A stretch of DNA of 64,000 nt from Lachnospira pectinoschiza. GTDB lineage: Bacteria > Bacillota > Clostridia > Lachnospirales > Lachnospiraceae. How positions within the stretch are numbered: the stretch's first letter is position 1; each line of letters opens with the position of its first letter. This document shows, in pieces, positions 44,438 through 54,085 of this stretch. The notes under the pieces were generated by a model, which was not told the DNA's origin, did not search any database, and was given only the letters and a program-made list of their open reading frames with translations. The stretch is from assembly GCF_020564355.1 (NCBI RefSeq), contig NZ_JAJCRR010000003.1:481410-545409 (forward strand), in the 5' to 3' direction. The position numbers and the translations under genes are program-made.

Positions 44438-47400
44438 ATGAAGAAAAGATTATTAAGTGTATTTCTATGCTTGTGCATGGTGTTTAGTTTAGTTCCGGCC
44501 ACGGTGTGGGCGGAAACAACAAACGGGCACACCCACTACCTTTGCGGGGGCAGCACCTGTAACGGCAGCGGTCACGAAAACGAAACCTACAAGACCACAT
44601 TTGAAAAGGAGATTAAGCAGGAGGGCAACACGCTGAAAATAGGCGGTGAATCCTGGGCACCGACAAAAGGCAGTAACGATACATTCTACATACTTCCTAC
44701 TGGCACTTACTACCTCGGCAGTGACATTAGCCCGGAGTATACCATTAAGATTGAGAACAATGTCACCCTCTGTCTCAACGGGCACAAAATCACGGCCGCA
44801 GACGGAATGGATGCCATCTATATGACCGGCGGCAGCTTCACCCTCACCGACTGCAAGGGCGTCGGCACGATCACCCATGCAAGCAGCAAGACCGGCAGAG
44901 GCGTGTATGTGAGTTCCGGCACCTTCAATATGTACGGCGGCTCTATTACTGGCAACAAAGCCCAAGACGCCCAAGGCAGAGGCGGCGGCGTGTATGTGTA
45001 CAGCGGCAGCGGCACCTTCAATATGTCCGGCGGCAGCATCACCGGCAACCGTGCCACCGGCGATGGCGGCGGCGTGTATAAGAGCGGCAGCAATTCATCA
45101 TTCAATATGTACGGCGGCAGCATTACCGGCAACACCGCCAACAGCTATGGCGGCGGCGTGTATGTGGACGGCGGCGGATTCACCATGTCCGGCGGCACCA
45201 TCGGCGGCACGAAAACGGGTGAGACCAACACGGCCACCTATGGCGGCGGCGGCGTATATGCGAAGGCCAACTTCGAGATGACCGGCGGCAGCATCACCGG
45301 CAACAATGCATACAAATCTGATTACATATCAACCTTCGGCGGCGGCGTGTGTGTGGGCAGCGGTATCTTCACCGTCAGCGGCGAGGTGACCGTCACCGAC
45401 AATACCAAGGGCGGCACAAAGGGCGCAGACGGCAAGTTCACCGGCGACACGAAGAACAATGTCTATCTTCCCACCGGCAAGACCATCACCATTGGCACCG
45501 ACAAATTGTCCGAGGGTGCGCAGCTCGGCGTGACTGTGAGCGGAGACTATGGCGATTACCCGTTCACCTCCGGCTGGAATGCCAATATGAGTGACAAAAC
45601 CCCATCCGACTACTTCATCTCCGATACCGACGGATATGTGGCCAAGTTGAACGGCAGTGAACTGAAAATGGTTACCCATGTGCATAACTGGACTTACACC
45701 GCAAGCGGTGATACCATTACCGCAACCTGCAAAAATTGTTCGAATAATAACGGTAACGATTTCAGCGGCGGCAGCGTGACCATTCAGAAACCCGAAAAAA
45801 CAAAATTTAACGATGGAAAAGATGAAAATGCGAAAGTAGAAAGTGTAGGCTGGTTCGGCAAAGCCCCATCCGTCGCGTATGCGGTCAAGGACGGCAATGC
45901 ACTGTCGGCTGCCCCTGTGAATGCGGGCACATACACGGCCGGCATTACCCTTGGCAATGTCACTGTCAGTGTGACCTATATCATTGATAAGGCTACGCAG
46001 ACGGCTCCTACCGGTCTGACAACCAAAGGGGATATTAAGAACAGCGGCACCGGCGAGATTAAGAACACCGCCGAGGACATGGAGTATAACATTTCTGCCA
46101 ATGCCACCACCGGCTGGATCACTTGCGACAATGGTAGCACCAGGGTCGCCCCCGGTACCTACTATGTGCGCTACAAGGAAACCGACAACTACTTAGCAAG
46201 CGCCGTTTCTGCCGCGCTGACAGTCAAGGCGCACACACATTCCGGCGGCAATGCGACTTGCCAGAAAAAAGCGGTTTGTGATGGATGCGGGCAGGAATAC
46301 GGTGAGCTTGGCAACCATAAGTTTACCGAAACGGTTAGCAAAATGTATCTTAAATCGGCTGCGACCTGCCAAAGCCCCGCAGTATATTACAAAAGCTGCC
46401 TTGTTTGTGATGAAAAATCCTCCGAGACATTTGAATACGGTGAGAAGGATTTTTCAAATCATATCGGCAATACATATTTAGTGGGACAAAAGGAAGCCAC
46501 CTGCTACGCAGAAGGCTATACCGGCGATACTTATTGCTCTACCTGCAATCATGAGATAGAAAGAGGAACATCTATTGCGAAAAACGCTCATAACCCTGCG
46601 TCGGTTTGGACAACGGATGAAACCGATCACTGGAAAGAGTGTCAGACTGTCGGCTGCGGCAATATCATTGATAAAGCACATCATTCCGGTGGAGAGGCCA
46701 CCTGTGTGAACAAGGCTATCTGCGAGGTATGCAAGATTGAGTACGGTGATGTAGACGCAACCAACCACAAGAACACCGAAATTCGCGGCGCAACCGATCC
46801 CACCTGCTGTGAAGCCGGCTATACCGGCGACAAATGGTGCACCGACTGTAACACTAAAATCGAATCAGGCAGTGAAATTTCCTCAACCGGCAATCATACC
46901 GATGTTGACGGCAAGTGGGAATCCGACGGCACAAATCATTGGCATACCTGTTATTTCGGCACAAAGTTTGATATTACGGCACACAACGGCGGTGAGGCAA
47001 CCTGCAAATCCCCGGCCGAATGCTCTGAATGCGGACATTCTTACGGACCGCTTGACGCAAACAATCATAAGGGCACAACATATCTAAAGAACCAAAAGGA
47101 AGCCACCTGCTTTGAGGAGGGCTATACCGGCGATACTTATTGCAGCGATTGTAATGAGAAAATCGCAGACGGACAGTCCATTGCGAAGAATGCTCATAAT
47201 CCCGCATCTGTCTGGACTACCAATGAACACGATCATTGGAAGGAGTGTCAGACTGTCGGCTGCGGAAATGTTATAGACAAAGCGGCACACAGCGGTGGTG
47301 AGGCTACTTGTGTAAGTAAGGCAGTTTGTGAGGTTTGCAAGGCGCAGTACGGTGATGTAGACGCAACCAACCACAAGCACACCGAAATTCGGGATGCAAA

Positions 47401-48046
47401 GCCCGCTACCGAGCAGGAAAAGGGCTACACCGGTGACACATGGTGCATCGATTGTAATAAGAAAATTGCAACCGGTTCGGAAATTGCCATGCTTGAGCAT
47501 AAACTTACGTTAGTAGAGGCAAAGGATGCTACCGTAACGGAGCAAGGCAATATAAAGTATTATTATTGCGAAAACTGCGGTAAATATTTTGCGGATGTAG
47601 CCGGCACAAAAGAGATTTCTCTCAGCGAAACCGTTATTAAAAAGCTTCCTCCTGAGATTATAGAAGGCAATAATGCTACCGTAAACAACGGAGAGAAGAA
47701 ATCCTTGACATTCCGTTCCAATGCGGCATTTGCCGATTTCATTCGTGTAGAGCTTGACGGCAAAACTCTTGATGAAAAGGATTATACAAAGGCAGAAGGC
47801 AGCATTATAGTTACCTTGAATAACAATTTTGTTTCTACACTTTCCGTCGGTGAGCATACGCTCGGAATCGTTTCGGAAAGCGGAACGGCAACTGCAAAGT
47901 TCACGGTGAAAGCGTCCGAGATTCCGAACGAATCTCCCAAAACAGGAGATGACAACATGGTTGCCGTCTGGAGCTTTGCGGCGGTGCTCTCACTTGCTGT
48001 TCTCGGTTTCACTACCGTAGTATCAAAGAAAAAGCGAGCAAAATAA
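44438..48046 (+). CDS. Large sortase-anchored beta-helix surface protein
   Basis: 1202 residues from ATG 44438 with AAGGAG. Signal peptide MKKRLLSVFLCLCMVFSLVPATVWA; a Gly-rich passenger-like region (~130-330) with repeats of FNMYGGSITGN...GGGVYV; an Ig-like/MBG-like region; then Cys/His repeats (HNPASVWTT.E.DHWKECQTVGCGN..D..HSGGEATC) at ~590-1010; C-terminal SPKTGDD, membrane helix and KKKRAK tail. It is a cell-wall adhesin-like protein. GC content is clearly above the flanks, indicating transfer. Confidence 0.88.
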   Translation: MKKRLLSVFLCLCMVFSLVPATVWAETTNGHTHYLCGGSTCNGSGHENETYKTTFEKEIKQEGNTLKIGGESWAPTKGSNDTFYILPTGTYYLGSDISPEYTIKIENNVTLCLNGHKITAADGMDAIYMTGGSFTLTDCKGVGTITHASSKTGRGVYVSSGTFNMYGGSITGNKAQDAQGRGGGVYVYSGSGTFNMSGGSITGNRATGDGGGVYKSGSNSSFNMYGGSITGNTANSYGGGVYVDGGGFTMSGGTIGGTKTGETNTATYGGGGVYAKANFEMTGGSITGNNAYKSDYISTFGGGVCVGSGIFTVSGEVTVTDNTKGGTKGADGKFTGDTKNNVYLPTGKTITIGTDKLSEGAQLGVTVSGDYGDYPFTSGWNANMSDKTPSDYFISDTDGYVAKLNGSELKMVTHVHNWTYTASGDTITATCKNCSNNNGNDFSGGSVTIQKPEKTKFNDGKDENAKVESVGWFGKAPSVAYAVKDGNALSAAPVNAGTYTAGITLGNVTVSVTYIIDKATQTAPTGLTTKGDIKNSGTGEIKNTAEDMEYNISANATTGWITCDNGSTRVAPGTYYVRYKETDNYLASAVSAALTVKAHTHSGGNATCQKKAVCDGCGQEYGELGNHKFTETVSKMYLKSAATCQSPAVYYKSCLVCDEKSSETFEYGEKDFSNHIGNTYLVGQKEATCYAEGYTGDTYCSTCNHEIERGTSIAKNAHNPASVWTTDETDHWKECQTVGCGNIIDKAHHSGGEATCVNKAICEVCKIEYGDVDATNHKNTEIRGATDPTCCEAGYTGDKWCTDCNTKIESGSEISSTGNHTDVDGKWESDGTNHWHTCYFGTKFDITAHNGGEATCKSPAECSECGHSYGPLDANNHKGTTYLKNQKEATCFEEGYTGDTYCSDCNEKIADGQSIAKNAHNPASVWTTNEHDHWKECQTVGCGNVIDKAAHSGGEATCVSKAVCEVCKAQYGDVDATNHKHTEIRDAKPATEQEKGYTGDTWCIDCNKKIATGSEIAMLEHKLTLVEAKDATVTEQGNIKYYYCENCGKYFADVAGTKEISLSETVIKKLPPEIIEGNNATVNNGEKKSLTFRSNAAFADFIRVELDGKTLDEKDYTKAEGSIIVTLNNNFVSTLSVGEHTLGIVSESGTATAKFTVKASEIPNESPKTGDDNMVAVWSFAAVLSLAVLGFTTVVSKKKRAK

Positions 48047-48053
48047 AAAGAAT

Positions 48054-48092
48054 TGCGGCGGCAACGTAACTATACGCTGCCGCTGCAATTTT
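48054..48092 (+). terminator. Terminator-like hairpin after surface protein
   Basis: TTGCGGCGGCA pairs with TGCCGCTGCAA; followed by TTTTA. It lies just before the next ribosome site and may only attenuate read-through. Confidence 0.7.
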
Positions 48093-48109
48093 ATATGGAG
48101 AGGGTTTTT

Positions 48110-48532
48110 ATGGCAAAAGAATATTTATATAAAGCCTACGGCAGCAAGCTTGCTGCGCTGAATAAGCGGCGTAAAAAAAAGCGTAATACCATGAAGAAAG
48201 CAATGTTTTCGGCGGCGATAATAATCACTGTTGCGGCAGCTGTAATTTTAATTATTGCCCAATTCGGTAAAAAATCAAATGAATTGGTCGGCACCTGGAG
48301 ATATGATGAGCATACGCAATATGTTTTTGAAAAGGACGGTACAGGCAAATTACTTGCCGATGATGTGACATATTCTTATGCCTACACCGTCAAGGGTAAA
48401 AAGCTCATCCTCGATTTTACAGAGGATATTGTCCGCGATTGCGATTATACCTTTTCGGTAAACGGAACCGCCTTAACACTTATCGGCGGTACAGGAACCG
48501 ATGGCGGTAGCTACAAACTTAACAAAGAGTAA
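48110..48532 (+). CDS. Membrane-anchored lipocalin-like (DUF5640-type) protein
   Basis: 140 residues from ATG 48110, 6 nt after GGAGAGG. Basic N-terminus, one membrane helix (~30-50), then LVGTWRYDEHTQYVFEKDGTGKL...YAYTVKGKKLILDF, a small beta-barrel seen in Clostridial extracellular proteins. Co-located with the surface protein and of similar base composition. Confidence 0.65.
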   Translation: MAKEYLYKAYGSKLAALNKRRKKKRNTMKKAMFSAAIIITVAAAVILIIAQFGKKSNELVGTWRYDEHTQYVFEKDGTGKLLADDVTYSYAYTVKGKKLILDFTEDIVRDCDYTFSVNGTALTLIGGTGTDGGSYKLNKE

Positions 48533-48637
48533 ATGAGCAAATAACCAAAGGAGCCTTCAAACGGAACAAACAGTCAAAAAAACAGCACAAGCGGTAAAAA
48601 AATAATTTGATTTAACTCTTTCACAGCAGAAAGAAAA

Positions 48638-48677
48638 AAGGCAGCGGCGGTGAATGTGATTTCGCCGTTGCCTTTTG
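48638..48677 (+). terminator. Terminator
   Basis: AAGGCAGCGGCG/CGCCGTTGCCTT stem with T-rich 3' side. Confidence 0.8.
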
Positions 48678-48765
48678 ATAACAAGCTGTTTGCTGCGGCT
48701 TAATGGAACATTACTGTTTTTCTTTTCTGCTGATATATCTTTTCAGTTGGGTAGTTCACTTTCTC

Positions 48766-48824
48766 CTTCCACCGTGACAGGTGGCACCTGTCACCGAATG
48801 GGCGCAGTTGCCCCTTGGCGGAAA
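48766..48824 (+). repeat. Three-way hairpin element next to a GLUG fragment
   Basis: Outer arms TTCCACCG/TGGCGGAA (one mismatch) enclose GTGACAGGT-GGC-ACCTGTCAC (perfect 9-bp stem, 3-nt loop) and GGGC-GCAGTT-GCCC. The geometry resembles the hairpin insertions at 28.2-29.4 kb, but the tail sequence differs. Confidence 0.4.
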
Positions 48825-48830
48825 AATTCC

Positions 48831-49020
48831 TTGAAAAACTGTTCTTTTGAAGGTTATGTAAAAGGAGCAAAGTATGCAGGGGGAATCGCCGCAGTCGGCC
48901 ATAAAATAAGCAAAAGCAGGACGCTGGGTTGGTGTAAAGAGCGGTATGTTTGCATGCCATGATAACAGCATAAAAACAGAAGCAGGATATGTTACTGTTG
49001 ACTATGTAGAATACAAATAA
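48831..49020 (+). pseudogene. Fused remnants: GLUG repeat and GH43 C-terminal domain
   Basis: LKNCSFEGYVKGAKYAGGIAAVGHKI (48831-~48908) is a GLUG repeat that could continue the fragment ending at 42895. In another frame, AGRWVGVKSGMFACHDNSIKTEAGYVTVDYVEYK with stop (48916-49020) resembles the end of a GH43 xylosidase/arabinofuranosidase accessory domain (GRWVGAKxGLF...ADFDYFR). Both are leftovers. Confidence 0.55.
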
Positions 49021-49032
49021 TTTATAGAAGAG

Positions 49033-49087
49033 AGTTCCAGAACCCTGAAATGATTTTAAAATTGATAGGGTTTTGGAGCTTTTTTTC
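49033..49087 (+). terminator. Terminator before GH31 gene
   Basis: AGTTCCAGAACCCT pairs with AGGGTTTTGGAGCT; TTTTTT follows. Confidence 0.8.
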
Positions 49088-49183
49088 TGTATTATTTGCA
49101 TTTTTGATTTTTATTTACGTAGACGAAGATAACTGACTGTGTTAATCTTCAAGTAAAGATTATTTTAATAACGGAGGAAAAAA

Positions 49184-51562
49184 ATGGCTAAAAGTTGTTG
49201 TAACAAAGCATGTATTGTTCAGGGGGAAAAATATCGTTTTTCGGTGTTTACGCCGTTTATGATGAGAATGGAATATTCAGAGACTGGTGTGTTTGAAGAT
49301 TTACAGACGCAGACTGTGCTTAACAGGGAATTTCCGGTACCGGAATATTCAGTGACACAAAGTGACGACCGCCTTGAGATAGAGACAGAAGCATTTCATA
49401 TGATATACGATAAAAAGAAATTTAGTGAAGAAGGACTTTTTATAGATGTAAAATATGATTTTACCAATTACGGTGGAAGGTGGTATTTTGGTGCAAAGAC
49501 GTATAGTTTTCCGCCTCGGGAGCATAATCTCAAAGGCACAATGAGAACTCTTGACAGGGCTGACGGGGAAGTTGAACTTGAATACGGGCTTATGGATAAG
49601 AGTGGAAGGACGTTTTTTGATGACAGCAAATCGTTTGTGTTTGATGAAGAAAATATGCCATCAAAAAGGAAACATGAAGAGATTGATGTTTATTATCTTG
49701 CATATGGGCGTGATTATTTTGCGTGTCTGCGTGATTTTTATAAATTATCGGGGGCTGTTCCGCTTCTTCCAAGATACGCTCTTGGAAACTGGTGGAGCAG
49801 GTATTGGAAATACAGTGAAGAAAGTTACATTGAGCTGCTGACGGAATTTGAAAAAAGAAATATACCATTTTCCGTTGCTGTTATGGATATGGACTGGCAT
49901 ATAGTCGATGTGCCGATGGAATCTGGCGGCGGATGGACAGGATATACATGGAATAATGATTTATTTCCGAATCCGGAAAGATTTTTGTCATGGTTGCATG
50001 AACATAATTATCATGTAACACTTAATGTCCATCCGGCATCAGGTATCCGGAATTTTGAAAAAATGTATAAAGATATGGCAGAGTATCTAGGAATTAATCC
50101 TGACAGTAAAAAAACTATAGAGTTTGATATGACTAACAAAGAGTTTGTTGAGGCGTATTTTAAGTTTGTACATCATCCACATGAAAATGCTGGAGTTGAT
50201 TTCTGGTGGATAGACTGGCAACAGGGCAACAACGGAGGAGCAAGCGGAATTGACCCATTATGGATGCTTAATTATTTTCATTTTAAAGATATGGAAAAAA
50301 GAGGCAGAAGAGGACTTATTCTTTCGAGGTATGGCGGACTTGGAAGCCATAGGTATCCGATAGGATTTTCTGGAGATACGATAGTTACATGGAAATCGCT
50401 TGAATTTCAGCCTTATTTTACAGCAACGGCATCAAATGTGGGATATACGTGGTGGAGTCATGATATAGGCGGTCATATGAACGGATATAAAGACAACGAG
50501 CTTGCATTAAGATGGTATCAGTTTGGTGTGTTTTCACCGATAAACAGGCTTCACAGCAGCTCTAATCCGTTCTGTGGAAAAGAACCATGGAATTATCCTG
50601 AGCCATACTGCAGTGATATGGAAAAGATTTTAAGATTCAGGCATGCACTTATTCCATATATGTACACACTTAATTACAGATGTCATTGCGAGCATATTCC
50701 TGTAATAATACCAATGTATTATTATTATCCATTTGAGGAGAAAGCATATAGTTATAAAAATCAATATTTTCTTGGTAGTGAAATGCTTGTGTGTCCTGTT
50801 ACAACAAAGATTGATGAAGATTCACAAAAAAGCGGTGAGGAATGTTTTATACCAGCCGGAATATGGACAGATATATTTACCGGTGATGTATACAATGGCG
50901 GTAAAAATGGAAAAAGTCAGATTTTATGTAGAAATCTTCAAAGTATTCCTGTGCTTGGACGTGCAGGTGCAATAATACCGCTTGCTTCGGAATGTGGCAG
51001 TAATGATATTATTAATCCGAAAAAAGTTGATGTGGTTATATGTCCAGGTGCATCAAATACATTTGTTATGTACGAAGATTCTGGAGATGGATTTGACTAC
51101 GAAAAAGGCGAATATGCTTTGACAGAGTTTGTGCTCGACTGGAATGAAGATAAGGCAAAAATAAGCATAGATGTAAGCGGTGACTTATCGGTAATTCCAC
51201 GAAACAGAAAGTACCGTTTTATATTAAGAGGATTTGCACGTGGTATAAGATTTGAAAATGCAGATAATGCCAAATACGATATAAAAACAAATACATGGAC
51301 AGTTACATGTAACTGTGATGGTGCGTCAGAGCTTGAAATATTTGCTGATAATGAAGAAAACAATCTTGTATACAACGGTGAAAATGTTAATGATAAAATA
51401 TATGATTTTCTTCTGCAGGCACAGATGGATAATAATGACAAGAGAAGTATTTACAGATTATTTACATCCGGTGAGAACAAAAATGTTATTATATCAAACA
51501 TTATGTCTATGAAACTTAATGATAAAGTTACAGCTGCAATTATAGAATATCTTTTGAGATAA
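49184..51562 (+). CDS. Glycoside hydrolase family 31 (alpha-glucosidase/alpha-xylosidase-like)
   Basis: 792 residues, ACGGAGG before ATG; no signal peptide, so cytosolic. Galactose-mutarotase-like N-domain, then the (beta/alpha)8 barrel: FSVAVMDMDWH, GVDFWWIDWQQG (nucleophile Asp in WxDW), SRYGGLGSHRYPIGFSGDT (acid/base Asp), WWSHDIGG, RLHSS. C-terminal beta domains follow. It cleaves alpha-linked glycosides; the exact linkage cannot be read from these motifs. Confidence 0.9.
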   Translation: MAKSCCNKACIVQGEKYRFSVFTPFMMRMEYSETGVFEDLQTQTVLNREFPVPEYSVTQSDDRLEIETEAFHMIYDKKKFSEEGLFIDVKYDFTNYGGRWYFGAKTYSFPPREHNLKGTMRTLDRADGEVELEYGLMDKSGRTFFDDSKSFVFDEENMPSKRKHEEIDVYYLAYGRDYFACLRDFYKLSGAVPLLPRYALGNWWSRYWKYSEESYIELLTEFEKRNIPFSVAVMDMDWHIVDVPMESGGGWTGYTWNNDLFPNPERFLSWLHEHNYHVTLNVHPASGIRNFEKMYKDMAEYLGINPDSKKTIEFDMTNKEFVEAYFKFVHHPHENAGVDFWWIDWQQGNNGGASGIDPLWMLNYFHFKDMEKRGRRGLILSRYGGLGSHRYPIGFSGDTIVTWKSLEFQPYFTATASNVGYTWWSHDIGGHMNGYKDNELALRWYQFGVFSPINRLHSSSNPFCGKEPWNYPEPYCSDMEKILRFRHALIPYMYTLNYRCHCEHIPVIIPMYYYYPFEEKAYSYKNQYFLGSEMLVCPVTTKIDEDSQKSGEECFIPAGIWTDIFTGDVYNGGKNGKSQILCRNLQSIPVLGRAGAIIPLASECGSNDIINPKKVDVVICPGASNTFVMYEDSGDGFDYEKGEYALTEFVLDWNEDKAKISIDVSGDLSVIPRNRKYRFILRGFARGIRFENADNAKYDIKTNTWTVTCNCDGASELEIFADNEENNLVYNGENVNDKIYDFLLQAQMDNNDKRSIYRLFTSGENKNVIISNIMSMKLNDKVTAAIIEYLLR

Positions 51563-52123
51563 TGTATAATAATGCAAAAATAAAGTAAAATCTGAGTAAA
51601 ATTTTATTTTTCTGTTGACATTAAAAAATGATATATTATAGTAAAAAAAGATTTGGATAAGAGTTATCCAACATGCAGACCACATGGTTATATTACATGT
51701 TAAGCCTTGCGGACGGGCGGGTCGGTTGCCGAGTGTGACAAGGGCACACATTATTGATTGGGTTAGAAGCCCAAGTTTTATAAGTTGATTTTTAAAATTA
51801 TCATGCGAAGGTGCATATCATCTTGTGAAACGGTCAATAAGAGCGGTAACAGTGACTTACTTGGATAAACTCTGAAAGGTCAGAATCTCAGTGCTTTGTA
51901 TATATGAAGTAATATGTATACGTACATGTACAGGGATTAATAAAAGAATGATTGAATATACCACAGGCGTGATTAATTTAAAATTAATCACGCCTTTTTG
52001 TGCCTTACAGCACACATTTTACGTTGGCAGCAAGCCAAAGTCCGTATTTTACGAAAATTTAGAATTTGTATTATACGGAAATCTGGCAACCGTTGCGATA
52101 ATATAATGGCAGGGAGAGAGGAA
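51563..52123. other. 560-bp intergenic region with a structured segment
   Basis: No gene supported. 51653-51790 is dense in local pairing and unusually G-rich for this AT-rich spacer; listed below as a candidate RNA. The rest is AT-rich; TGATTAATTT-AAAATTAATCA at 51969-51990 is a perfect self-complementary hairpin followed by CGCCTTTTTG, possibly a terminator. Confidence 0.45.
51653..51795 (+). ncRNA. Candidate structured RNA of unknown class
   Basis: Successive hairpins: TTGGATAA-GAG-TTATCCAA; AACATG...CATGTT enclosing ACCA-CA-TGGT; a G-rich GCGGACGGGCGGGTCGGTTGC; GTGTG-ACAAGG-GCACAC (imperfect); TGGG-TTAGAAG-CCCA. It does not match tRNA, RNase P, SRP or tmRNA cores that I know. Strand is assumed. 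Confidence 0.3.
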
Positions 52124-52365
52124 ATGGATTTAAAAAGACAGGCATCAGCTCCATTGTATGAGGCTATCGAAAGATTCAGGAAAAAAGAATAGTGCCGTTT
52201 GATGTTCCGGGACATAAACGTGGCAGAAGAGCTGACGGCAGATGCGTTTGGTGCAGAGCATGCTTTTTTCATGGTTGGTGGAACAACGCAGGCAGTACAG
52301 AATATGGTACTTTCAGTCTGTAAGGCAGGCGATGAGATTATTGTTCCAAGAAATGTTCATAAAAG
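52124..52365 (+). pseudogene. Orn/Lys/Arg decarboxylase N-terminal fragment, deleted and IS-truncated
   Basis: MDLKRQASAPLYEAIERFRKK, FDVPGHKRGR and AEELTADAFGAEHAFFMVGGTTQAVQNMVLSVCKAGDEIIVPRNVHKS are the start of the fold-I PLP decarboxylases. A frame change follows FRKK and ~40 residues between GHKRGR and AEELTAD are missing. The IS at 52366 removes the PLP-binding part. Confidence 0.85.
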
Positions 52366-52725
52366 TGGTTCTATGTCAAGATTTAGTACAAGTTAAAATG
52401 AGAAATTTTTCCCCATTTTAACCCGCCAGAAGCTCAGCCTCAGTGTGTGTTCTTTCATATACTCGTTCGAATTCATTTGGTGACATATAGTTACAATGGC
52501 TATGAATTCGTTTCGTATTGTAGAAAGCTTCCAGATATTCGAAAATCAAACGGTATGCCTGCTTGTAATCGCGAATTTTAAAGCGGTTGAGCCATTCACG
52601 TTTGATAATTGAATGGAAGGATTCAATGCATGCATTATCCCACGGAAACGCTTTCTTTGAGTAACTACGCTGCATATTTTCTGTTGCTTTTTTATATTCC
52701 GTTCCATAGATTAATCAGCTTTGCA
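52366..52725 (-). mobile_element. IS3-family insertion sequence, copy 1 (truncated)
   Basis: The transposase C-terminus on the minus strand (52418-52675 and a few codons beyond) reads KKAFPWDNACIESFHSIIKREWLNRFKI...[19 protein letters not shown], with the DDE Glu in CIESF. The left end, TGGTTCTATGTCAAGATTTAG, is identical to copy 2 at 63795; by eye 206 bp match without difference. The right part is lost at ~52720. Confidence 0.88.
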
Positions 52726-52951
52726 ATCACCTACATTTTTATTTTACAACAAACAGGATGGGCGAATCGAGGAAAGTATTGAATGGTATTTAAAAACGAT
52801 AAAATCCTCTTGTGAAGAAAGTTGCATAAAAGCTAAGTATATTTTCGATAAAGTTGTGAAGTTTATTTCTCATGGAAGTTCATCTCCTTTCTGTTTACGC
52901 TGTCATTATAAAACACAAAGGGGGATATTACTTGCCAAAATAAAAAAATAA
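52721..52951 (+). pseudogene. Unidentified gene fragment
   Basis: 76 codons without a ribosome site directly after the IS break: FLFYNKQDGRIEESIEWYLKTIKSSCEESCIKAKYIFDKVVKFISHG. Family not recognised; its position suggests the tail of a gene cut by the IS. Confidence 0.3.
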
Positions 52952-53010
52952 ATAGACAAAAATTGCAACGGGCAGAGAGTATGTAAATATTCTCTGTCCG
53001 TTGCAGTTTA

Positions 53011-53868
53011 TTATATATTTTTGCGGTATTCTGAGGGAGATATGCCTTTTATTTTTTTGAACATGCGGCTGAAATATAAAGAATTATCATAGCCAACAAT
53101 TTGTGCAATTTCGTTTATGTTATATTCCGTATTCAAGAGCAGGGCTTCAGCATTGCAAATGCGTTTTTGTAAAATGAATTGCATTGGTGTAGAACCAACA
53201 TAAAGTTTGAAATTGCGTATAAACCAGCTTGTACTTACATGTGTTTTTTTAGCGTATTCTTCAATGCTGATTGATTCACTGTAATGTTCATTGAAATAGG
53301 CAATAGCCATGTCAATAGCTTCTGTAGCACGGGAATTATCTATCCTTATGCTGTTATTAAAGTATCGCTGCAGTTTTATAAAAATTTGTCTTAAATACAT
53401 TTCAAGCATTTCCTGATAACTATCATTACACATCTGTAATTCATTTATCATTGCACGAAAAAGATTCTGATAGGAGGGACCAGAACCACAGTAAAATACC
53501 TTTTTGCTATCGGTCAATCCATAAGAGCGTAATATATTTGTTACATCTCTACCTGTAAAATGAACCCAGTAGACTTCTGTCTGATCTTTGGCATAATATT
53601 CATATTTTTGAGCCTCCTTTGGACGATATAAAACCATATGTCCGGCATGAACAATAGTTTCTTCTTCACTATTACGACCAAAATGAAAATGGGCTTTTCC
53701 GGCAGCAATATAAATCAACTGGAAATCAAGTCTGCCTCGAGGTCTCCAGGTAGGTAGTTTAGGGCGTGTGTAGAGCTTATATGTTCCACACATAGTTACA
53801 ACAAGCGGCTTGGATTTATCTTTTTTATCAATCGTTGAGTGATTGAGATATGCATTATTTGTGTACAT
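53011..53868 (-). CDS. AraC-family transcriptional regulator of the lactose/galactose block
   Basis: 285 residues from ATG 53868 with AAGGAGG 6 nt before; 34 codons of in-frame extension lack such a site. N-terminal cupin-type sugar-binding domain (FQLIYIAAGKAHFHFG...HAGHMVLYRPKE), C-terminal double HTH (ISIEEYAKKTHVSTSWFIRNFKLYVG and INEIAQIVGYDNSLYFSRMFKKIKGISPSEYRK). It is divergent from the transporter-lacLM-galK operon and is its likely activator. Confidence 0.9.
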   Translation of the reverse strand: MYTNNAYLNHSTIDKKDKSKPLVVTMCGTYKLYTRPKLPTWRPRGRLDFQLIYIAAGKAHFHFGRNSEEETIVHAGHMVLYRPKEAQKYEYYAKDQTEVYWVHFTGRDVTNILRSYGLTDSKKVFYCGSGPSYQNLFRAMINELQMCNDSYQEMLEMYLRQIFIKLQRYFNNSIRIDNSRATEAIDMAIAYFNEHYSESISIEEYAKKTHVSTSWFIRNFKLYVGSTPMQFILQKRICNAEALLLNTEYNINEIAQIVGYDNSLYFSRMFKKIKGISPSEYRKNI

Positions 53869-54085
53869 GTGTGCCTCCTTGTATTGAAATATAAAAAAAC
53901 ATATGTTAAAAATGACTAAAAATCTATCCAATATAATACTTATGTTCATTAATTTTATCATTTTGTGCATATTTTGTCCAATTTATGATATATCATTTTT
54001 GGCTTATTTTTTATATACTAATCATAATAAAGTTGTGGAACAAAACGAGGCAAAAGAATAGGTATTTGTGAAAGGAGAAATTCTC

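Noticed and set aside
44489..47500. Several long frames on both strands inside the large surface-protein gene
   Set aside because: They are shadows caused by GC-rich repeats in the real frame; none has a ribosome site or a recognisable protein.
51800..51895. Group II intron or RNase P fragment after GH31
   Set aside because: Neither domain V of group II introns nor the conserved GAGGAAAGTCCGGGC-type RNase P core is present.
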